64,000 bases of DNA from Bacteroidales bacterium UBA5326 (GTDB lineage: Bacteria; Bacteroidota; Bacteroidia; Bacteroidales; UBA932): contig DHQY01000009.1 in NCBI GenBank assembly GCA_002408205.1, positions 1 to 64,000 of the forward strand. Direction: 5' to 3'. The notes below the pieces were generated by a model that saw only the letters and a list, made by a program, of their open reading frames with translations, made no database searches and had not been told where the DNA came from. This document shows, one piece after another, positions 9,261 through 15,633 of this stretch; within the stretch, counting starts at the first letter, position 1; each line of letters starts with the position of its first letter. The position numbers were made by a program, and so were the translations under genes.

Positions 9261-10000
9261 TGAAGATCAAGAATATACTTATTTCACAACCCAACCCCAA
9301 CGGTAGTTCTCCTTACGTAGAAGTAAAAGAGAAATTCGGCCTGAATATCGATTTTATTCCGTTTATTAGGATAGAAGGCTTGTCCGCAAAAGATTTCCGC
9401 ATCCAGCGCGTCAACATACTGGATCACAGTGCTGTTGTATTTACTTCCCGTTCGGCTGTTGATTCATTTTTTCACTTGTGTGAAGAAATGCGCATTACCA
9501 TCCCGGAATCCATGAAATACTTCTGTATTACAGAAGCCATCGCTTTTTACCTTCAAAAGTATATCATTTACCGGAAGCGTAAGATCTGTTTTGGAAAGGG
9601 GAACGTGCCCTCGCTGCTGGAATCAATCGGGAGCAAACATAAGACCGAAAACTTTCTCCTTACCCTGGCCGACAATTACAAGCCTGAATTACCCAAAGCT
9701 TTTGAAAAAGCAGGACTTAAGCATACAAAAGCCATCCTCAACCGTACCATTACCGAGGACCTCTCAAATTTGGAATTAACTCATTACCAGATGCTTATTT
9801 TCTACTCTCCAACTGACATCAAATCGCTTTTGGAGAATTTTCCTGATTTCAAACAAAACGATACCCTCATAGGCACGTTTGGTCCTACCACAGCAACCGC
9901 TTTGAAAGAGGCAAATCTCCAGTCCTGCTTCGAGGCTCCCACGCCGGAAGCACCTTCGGTAGCTCAGGCGCTTATGCTATACCTGGAAAAGAAAAAATAA
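9260..10000 (+). CDS. hemD: uroporphyrinogen-III synthase
   Basis: 246 residues. HemD cyclises hydroxymethylbilane, with ring-D inversion, to uroporphyrinogen III in tetrapyrrole synthesis. Family features are weak by nature but visible: the N-terminal ILISQP, VVFTSRSAVDSFF around residue 55, LIFYSPTDIKSLLENF near 180, and GPTTATALKEANL near 215. These are the conserved loop motifs between the two domains. The DUF4271-hemD order is a typical Bacteroidota context. The window also encodes a B12-dependent reductase, which uses a tetrapyrrole-derived cofactor, although hemD has no direct link to it. Confidence 0.88.
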   Translation: MKIKNILISQPNPNGSSPYVEVKEKFGLNIDFIPFIRIEGLSAKDFRIQRVNILDHSAVVFTSRSAVDSFFHLCEEMRITIPESMKYFCITEAIAFYLQKYIIYRKRKICFGKGNVPSLLESIGSKHKTENFLLTLADNYKPELPKAFEKAGLKHTKAILNRTITEDLSNLELTHYQMLIFYSPTDIKSLLENFPDFKQNDTLIGTFGPTTATALKEANLQSCFEAPTPEAPSVAQALMLYLEKKK

Positions 10001-10001
10001 C

Positions 10002-10397
10002 GTGAAGTGTTTTATGCAACTGGCTGCCGTTTTAATTATAGCGGCGTCGTTTTCTTCCTGTCAGAAGAACTATAACCATTACCGCGAGCTGGCTTACGGA
10101 ACATGGGAATTGGTGTCCGTAGACGGTGACACGCTTTTGTTCACGGGAGACACACTTTCATTCGTAACCGGTTCAGCGGCCGTTTTCAGAAAGAACAGCG
10201 TTGATTATTCCGGCCAATATCAGTTTTATACCAATGTACTCACCGCCAATTTTCCGGATTATTACAACTTGTATCAGGAATGGAGGATAGAGAAGATGCT
10301 GGATTCGTTAATGCGTGCCGTTGTGATCTCTTATTATATTGAGGACGGATCGACCTCTGTTATTGGCAGAACACTGGAATATAGAAAAATGCCTTAA
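10002..10397 (+). CDS. small lipoprotein, lipocalin-like
   Basis: 131-residue predicted lipoprotein of unknown function. The GTG at 10002 gives MKCFMQ, then a hydrophobic stretch ending in SFSSC, a lipobox with Cys20. The ATG at 10014 would also keep the signal but drop the lysine, so GTG is preferred. The mature part YGTWELVSVDGDTLLF... is beta-rich and resembles the short lipocalin-like domains common in Bacteroidota lipoproteins. It sits 1 nt after hemD and overlaps rnpA by one base, so it belongs to this operon. Confidence 0.7.
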   Translation: MKCFMQLAAVLIIAASFSSCQKNYNHYRELAYGTWELVSVDGDTLLFTGDTLSFVTGSAAVFRKNSVDYSGQYQFYTNVLTANFPDYYNLYQEWRIEKMLDSLMRAVVISYYIEDGSTSVIGRTLEYRKMP

Positions 10398-10828
10398 TGG
10401 GAATTACACAGCGTTATACGTTCCCTAAAACCATGCGTCTTTCTTCAAAGAAAGAAATCGATGCTTTGTTTGTCAATGGGAAGGCATTTACATTGGGCCC
10501 TTTCAGGGTTTTTTACCTGATACAGGCCGCTATGGGTGACAGTCCTTCGTGCCGCGTGGTAATTAGTGTTCCTAAGAAACATCACAAACGGGCTGTTGTC
10601 AGAAATCTTATCAGGCGGCGAACCCGCGAAAGCTACAGATTGTACTATCCGTCTTTATTGGCCCGGACCGTAAAATCAAGTCATGCAAGTCTCTCTTTTT
10701 TATGTTTATATTTGCCGCATGAAATCCTCACTTACAGGGATATCGAGTCCAAAATGCAGGCGCTTTTGGAGCGTCTTAGCCAAATACTTGAAAAAAGCGG
10801 CCATTTTTCCATTCCTGCTGCTGATTAA
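10397..10828 (+). CDS. rnpA: ribonuclease P protein component
   Basis: 143 residues. RnpA binds the RNase P RNA and helps it recognise the 5' leaders of pre-tRNA. The basic signature RAVVRNLIRRRTRE (about residues 70-83) is the family's RNA-binding RNR motif. It begins at the last base of the lipoprotein stop and overlaps yidD downstream. The usual rpmH partner is not upstream; here the gene follows hemD and the lipoprotein gene. Confidence 0.92.
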   Translation: MGITQRYTFPKTMRLSSKKEIDALFVNGKAFTLGPFRVFYLIQAAMGDSPSCRVVISVPKKHHKRAVVRNLIRRRTRESYRLYYPSLLARTVKSSHASLSFLCLYLPHEILTYRDIESKMQALLERLSQILEKSGHFSIPAAD

Positions 10829-11009
10829 GTGTTACCAGCTTTGTATCTCTCCCTTTACACCCCCTTCGTGCCGTTTCACTCCCACCTGCTCGCAATACGC
10901 CGTAGAGGCATTCCGTAAACACGGACCGTTTAAAGGGCTGTATCTTACCATCTACAGGATCTTACGCTGCAATCCCTGGGGAGGCAGCGGTTACGATCCG
11001 GTCCCCTGA
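10719..11009 (+). CDS. yidD: membrane protein insertion efficiency factor YidD
   Basis: YidD assists YidC-dependent membrane insertion. The core LLIKCYQLCISPFTPPSCRFTPTCSQYA followed by RILRCNPWGGSGYDPVP is diagnostic (core shown by its first and last motifs at about 10826-10890 and 10955-11009). The start is uncertain. ATG 10719 gives 96 residues and a 110-nt overlap with rnpA. TTG 10788 gives 73 residues, closer to the family norm, with a 41-nt overlap. The stop overlaps the convergent uvrC 3' end by 19 nt. Confidence 0.85.
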   Translation: MKSSLTGISSPKCRRFWSVLAKYLKKAAIFPFLLLIKCYQLCISPFTPPSCRFTPTCSQYAVEAFRKHGPFKGLYLTIYRILRCNPWGGSGYDPVP

Positions 11010-12814
11010 TCATTCAACGCCTGCAGAATGATCCGCGCCAGAGAAGGTCTTATCACCTTCGACAGTTCTTCTTCGGATAATCCGGCAATCCGTTTTACAC
11101 TGCCGAATTCTTTCAGAAGCAAAGATGTCGTTACGGGCCCTACTCCGGATATATCAGATAATGCGGAGCGGGCAAATGCGCGGCTGCGTTTCTGCCTGTG
11201 AAAAGTAATGCCAAACCGGTGCGCCTCGTCCCTGAGGTGCATTAATAACTTAAGAGAGCCGGAATTTTTATTCAGGTAAAGAGGCACAGGGTCGCCGGGC
11301 AAAAAAACTTCTTCCATGCGTTTGGCCAGACCGGCCAGAGCTATGATACTTTCCAGCCCAAGCTCCTCAAGGGCCTGGAAGGCGGCAGAAAGCTGTCCTT
11401 TACCGCCGTCAATAAGAATCAGTTGGGGTAAATCGGCCTCTTCATTCAATAACCGGGTATATCGCCGGGTGACTACTTCTTTCATGGAGGCATAATCGTT
11501 TGGGCCTTCAACCGTCTTAATGGCAAAATGCCGATAATCTTTTTTGCTTGGCACTCCGTTCCTGAAAACCACACAACTGGCTACCGGATTTGTTCCCTGC
11601 AGGTTGGAATTGTCAAAACATTCTATATGGACCGGCAGCTCTTTCATATTCAGATCGTCTTTAAGCTGCGTAAGTAATCTTTCCACGTTTCGGTGGTTAC
11701 GTTGTTCCGCTCCTTTGGTTTCTGAAAGACGAATCTGCTCTGTCTTGTAATTATCGGCATTACGGAGACTCAGCTGTACCAGTTCCTTTTTATCCCCCTT
11801 CCCGGGCACATGCACATTACAACCCCGGGGACTGGCCTCGGGCATAAAAGGGACCAATACTTCCTGTAACAGTCCGTTTTTCTGTGCCTGCATCTCGGCC
11901 ATAAATAAACTCAATAGGGCTTCAGGGGTTTCCTCAATCCGGAGCCTGAAGCGCACATTTTGTGATTGAATTACGGCGCCTTGCGAAACGCGCAGGAAAT
12001 TTCCGAAAGCGGCCTGCCCGGAAGAATCCATTACCAGGGTGAATACGTCAAGGTCCGTGATCTGTTGGTTTACGATAACCGATTTCTTCTGATGGCGCGT
12101 AAGGGCCTCCAGTTGATCCTTAAATTTCTGTGCTCTTTCAAAATCGAGCATGGCAGCCGCCTGAGCCATCTGATCCTGCAATAGCCGGCGCACAGAAGCG
12201 ATATCTCCCTTTAGAATACTTTTTACAGCGTGAATGTAGTCTTCGTAAGCCTGAGTATTTTCTTCGCCCACACAAGGCGCTTTGCAGCGACCGATATGTG
12301 CCTGAAGGCATTTGCGGTATCTGCCCCTGGCTATTGCCTGGGGAGTGAGCGACAAATTACAGGTGCGGAGAGGGTACAGAGTATGCATCAGGCCTACCAG
12401 TTGCTTACAATAGTAGCCGTTGGTATAAGGTCCGAAATACAACGAACGGTCCCGCACCATTCTCCGTGTAGAGAACACCCTTGGAAAGGGTTCGTCTTTC
12501 ACGCAGATCCAGGGATAGGTTTTGTCATCTTTTAGTAGAATATTGTATTTGGGCTGGATGTTTTTTATAAGGTTATTCTCTAAAAGAAGCGCATCGCTTT
12601 CTGTATCAACTACAGTATATTCAATTGAATCTATCTGGCTGACCATCTTCACTGTTTTGGCCGGAAGGTTATGTGAAGAGCGAAAATATTGGCCAACTCT
12701 TTTTTTCAGATCTTTTGCTTTTCCCACATAGATTATATCCCCGTCTTTATTTAGAAAACGGTAAACCCCGCTTTGATGGGGCAGTAAAACCAATTGATCT
12801 GACACTGTATGCAT
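10991..12814 (-). CDS. uvrC: excinuclease ABC subunit C
   Basis: 607 residues. UvrC makes both incisions in nucleotide excision repair, after UvrA and UvrB have found damage. The N-terminal GIY-YIG nuclease domain is clear (SGVYRFLNKDGDIIYVGKAKDLKKRV, residues 15-40). A UVR domain near 200-235 binds UvrB. The RNase H-like C-terminal nuclease contains ECFDNSNLQG and LILIDGGKGQL, and tandem helix-hairpin-helix motifs close the protein (SDISGVGPVTTSLLLKEFGSV). Length and order are standard. No TAnnTTTG box is visible just upstream of the ATG. Confidence 0.96.
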   Translation of the reverse strand: MHTVSDQLVLLPHQSGVYRFLNKDGDIIYVGKAKDLKKRVGQYFRSSHNLPAKTVKMVSQIDSIEYTVVDTESDALLLENNLIKNIQPKYNILLKDDKTYPWICVKDEPFPRVFSTRRMVRDRSLYFGPYTNGYYCKQLVGLMHTLYPLRTCNLSLTPQAIARGRYRKCLQAHIGRCKAPCVGEENTQAYEDYIHAVKSILKGDIASVRRLLQDQMAQAAAMLDFERAQKFKDQLEALTRHQKKSVIVNQQITDLDVFTLVMDSSGQAAFGNFLRVSQGAVIQSQNVRFRLRIEETPEALLSLFMAEMQAQKNGLLQEVLVPFMPEASPRGCNVHVPGKGDKKELVQLSLRNADNYKTEQIRLSETKGAEQRNHRNVERLLTQLKDDLNMKELPVHIECFDNSNLQGTNPVASCVVFRNGVPSKKDYRHFAIKTVEGPNDYASMKEVVTRRYTRLLNEEADLPQLILIDGGKGQLSAAFQALEELGLESIIALAGLAKRMEEVFLPGDPVPLYLNKNSGSLKLLMHLRDEAHRFGITFHRQKRSRAFARSALSDISGVGPVTTSLLLKEFGSVKRIAGLSEEELSKVIRPSLARIILQALNDQGTGS

Positions 12815-12831
12815 CGAGTGGTAAAAATACT

Positions 12832-12839
12832 TATATTTG
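12832..12839 (+). promoter_or_regulatory. -7 box TATATTTG for the acyltransferase gene
   Basis: TATATTTG ends 11 nt before the ATG at 12851 and supports that start over the in-frame ATG at 12809. No matching leftward box for the divergent uvrC is seen. Confidence 0.55.
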
Positions 12840-12850
12840 GCGAACCATTT

Positions 12851-14629
12851 ATGAAAAAGCTAATAGAAACTAAAGACCTGCGACAGCTTTTTGGAGAAAA
12901 ATCCGTTGTAGGTTATTTGTTGGCGCCACCGTTAATGAGCTTAATGAAGCTGAACAAGCTGAATAAACTGTATGACAAAGTCGCTGATTATCAGGGAAGA
13001 GAGTGTTTAGAAGCCTTGCTGGAGGAAATGCGCGTGTCGTACGACGTACCTTCCTCAGACCTGAGCAATCTTCCAAAAGACGGGCCGTTTATTACCGTAT
13101 CTAATCATGCCTACGGCGGTATGGATGGTATCATGCTCATGCATCTGGTTTCGGATGAGCGTCCAGACTACAAAGTGATCGTGAATTTTCTTTTATCACG
13201 GATCAAATCACTGAGTGATTTTTTTCTTCCTGTCAATGCTTTCGATAAAAATGTCTCGGCACGTTCAAGTATTACGGGCATCCGGCTGGCCAAAGAATGC
13301 CTGGCCCAGGGAAACGTTCTGGGTCTTTTCCCCGCTGGTGAGGTATCTCATATAGGTCCTTCCGGAAAAGTGGAAGACATTCCCTGGCATACGCCTATAG
13401 TGAAATTCATAGCAAGTGCAGGAGTTCCGGTGGTTCCTATTTATTTTGACGGGCACAATTCCGCCCGGTTTCTCAGAAGAGCCAAAATACATCCTATGCT
13501 TCAGACAGCCAGTTTGCCTGCAGAAGTCCTGAATAAAAAAGGAAAACGCATAAACATACGCATAGGGGCTCCCGTAACGGTTGCCGAACAACAAAAATTT
13601 ACCGACTATAAAGAATTGGGAGATTACCTGAGGGCCCGCACATATGCATTGGCTGCCAATATCGAGAAAGAAAACAAATACGACAGTCTTAATAATGCTG
13701 CTCCCATTGCTCCCGAAAAACCCTTCGATCTGGCTATTCGCGAAATTGAGCAATTACCTTCAAAAAACTGCCTGTTCAGAATTAACGAATTTGCCGCTTA
13801 TTTTGCGCCGTATTCCTACATTCCTAACCTGATGTACGAGATCGGTCGAAAAAGAGAAGAAACTTTCCGTACGGTAGGCGAAGGCACTTACCAGCCGCTC
13901 GACCTGGACAACTTTGACCGGAATTACCATCACCTTATACTTTGGGATACGGAAAATAAGCGCATTGTGGGGGCTTACCGCATTGGTATGGGTGCCGAGC
14001 TTATTAAACGCTTTGGCATACAGGGATTTTATAATAGTACACTCTTTGAATTTGACACGAAATTCGAACCTGTACTTGCCCAAAGTATGGAACTCGGACG
14101 GGCTTTCATTTGCAATGAATACCGTTACGAGACCATTCCCATGATGCTTCTTTTCAAGGGTTTGTTCCACGTTATGCTCCGGAATACCGAATATAGGTAT
14201 TTTATTGGTCCGGTAAGCATTTCGTCGTGGTACCCCAAATTCTATCAATCTATTATCCATAAATACATTATGGATCATCACGCCACCACAAAATACCGGG
14301 ATTGCGTACATTCCAAAAATCCTTTCATTCCGGAATTCGGTCTTGTAAATCCCGATGTTTTACTCAAAGACATACAAACACCCGAACAACTGGACCGTTT
14401 GCTTACACGGATGAGCAACCGCCAGTACCGTCTGCCTTCACTTGTAAAACGCTACTTAAAGCTGAACGCAAAAGTGGTGATATTCAACATAGACAAAGAG
14501 TTCAACGATTCTCTTGACGGTTTTATTGTCTGTGACGTGCAGGAAATTTCCAAAGAAGAGCTTATGATGGTTACCAAAGACGTAACCGATCCGTCCGTTA
14601 TAGAAAAACGTTTTGGCAAACGAGACTGA
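12851..14629 (+). CDS. two-domain lipid acyltransferase, OlsF-like (PlsC-type domain plus N-acyltransferase domain)
   Basis: 592 residues with two acyltransferase domains. The N-terminal half is an LPLAT/PlsC-type domain: VSNHAYGGMDG (84-93) is the catalytic His/Asp motif, with the five-residue spacing of the hemolysin/OlsA-like branch, and FPAGEVS (160-166) is the second block. The C-terminal half (about 290-590) resembles OlsB-type N-acyltransferases, with the RxVGxYRIG-like segment RIVGAYRIGMGAELIKRF and ELGRAFICNEYR. This N-to-C order is that of OlsF, which makes ornithine lipids. In Bacteroides the equivalent activities are split as GlsB/GlsA and make glycine lipids. The amino acid used here cannot be read from sequence. 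Confidence 0.82.
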   Translation: MKKLIETKDLRQLFGEKSVVGYLLAPPLMSLMKLNKLNKLYDKVADYQGRECLEALLEEMRVSYDVPSSDLSNLPKDGPFITVSNHAYGGMDGIMLMHLVSDERPDYKVIVNFLLSRIKSLSDFFLPVNAFDKNVSARSSITGIRLAKECLAQGNVLGLFPAGEVSHIGPSGKVEDIPWHTPIVKFIASAGVPVVPIYFDGHNSARFLRRAKIHPMLQTASLPAEVLNKKGKRINIRIGAPVTVAEQQKFTDYKELGDYLRARTYALAANIEKENKYDSLNNAAPIAPEKPFDLAIREIEQLPSKNCLFRINEFAAYFAPYSYIPNLMYEIGRKREETFRTVGEGTYQPLDLDNFDRNYHHLILWDTENKRIVGAYRIGMGAELIKRFGIQGFYNSTLFEFDTKFEPVLAQSMELGRAFICNEYRYETIPMMLLFKGLFHVMLRNTEYRYFIGPVSISSWYPKFYQSIIHKYIMDHHATTKYRDCVHSKNPFIPEFGLVNPDVLLKDIQTPEQLDRLLTRMSNRQYRLPSLVKRYLKLNAKVVIFNIDKEFNDSLDGFIVCDVQEISKEELMMVTKDVTDPSVIEKRFGKRD

Positions 14630-15059
14630 CGTCGATGTAAAATTTATGCGCCTGGCTCTGGAACAGGCGGCTCTGGCCTTCCGGAAAGACGAGGTGCCGG
14701 TTGGAGCCATCGTTGTTTGCAAAGGGAAGATCATTGCCCGGGCCTTTAACCTGACAGAGACACTTAACGATCCTACTGCCCATGCGGAAATGCAGGCAAT
14801 AACCGCCGCCTGCAACGCCGTGGGTGGCAAATACCTGGACGAATGCACTCTTTATGTAACGGTTGAACCCTGCCCCATGTGCGCCGGCGCTCTTGCCTGG
14901 GCACAGCTTTGTCGGCTCGTTTACGGAGCCGATGACCTCAAACGCGGTTATTCTTTTCTGCCCGGCCACATACTCCATCCCAGGACAGAAGTCACAAAAG
15001 GGATTCTTTCAGAGGAAGCATCTGCTTTGATGAAAGATTTTTTTGCTGGGAAACGCTAA
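14613..15059 (+). CDS. tadA: tRNA-specific adenosine deaminase (TadA)
   Basis: 148 residues. TadA deaminates A34 of tRNA-Arg(ACG) to inosine. Zinc ligands and the catalytic Glu lie in the HAE motif (TAHAEMQA) and PCPMCAGAL. EVPVGAIVV and the C-terminal SFLPGHILHPRTEVTKGI complete the pattern. The TTG at 14613 overlaps the acyltransferase stop by 17 nt. An internal ATG at 14646 would start MRLALEQAAL, also acceptable for the family. Guanine deaminase of the same superfamily is less likely because the PCPMCAGA loop and length fit TadA. Confidence 0.88.
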   Translation: MANETDVDVKFMRLALEQAALAFRKDEVPVGAIVVCKGKIIARAFNLTETLNDPTAHAEMQAITAACNAVGGKYLDECTLYVTVEPCPMCAGALAWAQLCRLVYGADDLKRGYSFLPGHILHPRTEVTKGILSEEASALMKDFFAGKR

Positions 15060-15064
15060 TATTA

Positions 15065-15072
15065 TATCTTTG
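15065..15072 (+). promoter_or_regulatory. -7 box TATCTTTG for the tRNA-Gln pair
   Basis: TATCTTTG ends 10 nt before the first tRNA-Gln base at 15083. This places the transcript start within a few bases of the mature 5' end. Confidence 0.55.
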
Positions 15073-15082
15073 CACCCTCTAC

Positions 15083-15153
15083 TGAGCTATGGTGTAATGG
15101 TAGCACTACAGATTTTGGTTCTGTCAGTCTAGGTTCGAATCCTGGTAGCTCAA
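15083..15153 (+). tRNA. tRNA-Gln (anticodon UUG)
   Basis: 71-nt cloverleaf. The acceptor stem is TGAGCTA / TAGCTCA. The anticodon stem is ACAGA / TCTGT with loop TTTTGGT, giving anticodon TTG (UUG). The T arm contains GGTTCGAATCC. The discriminator is A; CCA is not encoded. It reads CAA, and CAG by wobble. Confidence 0.93.
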
Positions 15154-15158
15154 CAGAA

Positions 15159-15184
15159 ACTTTTCCTAAAAGGAGAAGCTTTTT
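15159..15184 (+). terminator. small hairpin with T-run between the two tRNA-Gln genes
   Basis: CTTTTCCT-aaa-AGGAGAAG forms an 8-bp stem with one mismatch, followed by a short T-run. It could be a weak terminator or a processing hairpin in a dicistronic tRNA transcript. Confidence 0.4.
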
Positions 15185-15189
15185 GTTAC

Positions 15190-15260
15190 TGAGCTATAGT
15201 GTAATGGTAGCACTACAGATTCTGGCTCTGTCGGTCTAGGTTCGAGTCCTGGTAGCTCAA
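15190..15260 (+). tRNA. tRNA-Gln (anticodon CUG)
   Basis: 71-nt cloverleaf that differs from the preceding tRNA-Gln at only five positions. The anticodon stem ACAGA / TCTGT encloses loop TTCTGGC, giving anticodon CTG (CUG). Acceptor stem TGAGCTA / TAGCTCA, discriminator A, no encoded CCA. The near-identity points to a local tandem duplication followed by an anticodon change. Confidence 0.92.
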
Positions 15261-15280
15261 CGAAGAAAACTATCTGTCTT

Positions 15281-15310
15281 GCCGTTCCCCCGGGAGCGGC
15301 TTTTTCTTTT
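15281..15310 (+). terminator. Rho-independent terminator after tRNA-Gln genes
   Basis: GCCGTTCCC pairs with GGGAGCGGC (9 bp with one T-G wobble), immediately followed by TTTTTCTTTT. It closes the tRNA-Gln unit. Confidence 0.7.
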
Positions 15311-15499
15311 AAGTCCCGGCCAATTGCCTTCCCTTCACTCCACAGCTTTGATTACAGCTCTACACGGCATTTCTTTAACACGGTTAAGAACTGTCACAAA
15401 AGGGAAACGCCTCCAATTGGTACAACCAAAAGGCGCTGTTTATGTCCATTCAAGGACTCCTACAAGATATTCAGAACGGGAAACACCTCCCTGACCCAG

Positions 15500-15605
15500 C
15501 CAGACCGCGTCTGGTGCGCAACAAATCAAGAAACGCTTTTTATATCTTTATTAATCTGGCACTTACAAATTACACAGAAAAAGTTGCACACCAGACGCGG
15601 TCTGG
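15500..15605. repeat. paired dyads in a 23-nt inverted repeat upstream of the TolB-like gene
   Basis: The dyads are CCAGAC-CGC-GTCTGG at 15500-15514 and CCAGAC-GCG-GTCTGG at 15591-15605. Together with flanks, 15500-15522 and 15583-15605 form an inverted repeat of 23 nt with one mismatch, separated by 60 nt of AT-rich DNA. The right dyad ends 16 bp before the TACATTTG promoter box. Each dyad could be an operator half-site pair, or the whole could fold as a long hairpin. Confidence 0.75.
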
Positions 15606-15621
15606 GACTTTCTTTTTAACC

Positions 15622-15629
15622 TACATTTG
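15622..15629 (+). promoter_or_regulatory. -7 box TACATTTG for the gluzincin-propeller-barrel gene
   Basis: TACATTTG ends 4 nt before the ATG at 15634 and supports that start over an in-frame ATG at 15442. It lies directly downstream of the paired dyads, which would cover the -33 region. Confidence 0.6.
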
Positions 15630-15633
15630 CACA

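Larger units (their letters stand above)
15311..15633. other. gene-free stretch with several small inverted and direct repeats
   Basis: No convincing gene lies here. It contains a stem-loop at 15408-15435 (CGCCT/AGGCG with inner TTGG/CCAA) and a 13-bp near-repeat GGGAAACRCCTCC at 15402-15414 and 15478-15490. Two palindromic dyads lie at 15500-15514 and 15591-15605, and the next gene's promoter at 15622-15629. On the minus strand a short open stretch reads FGCTNWRRFPFVTV before a stop. It could be a gene remnant but is too short to assign. Confidence 0.5.
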
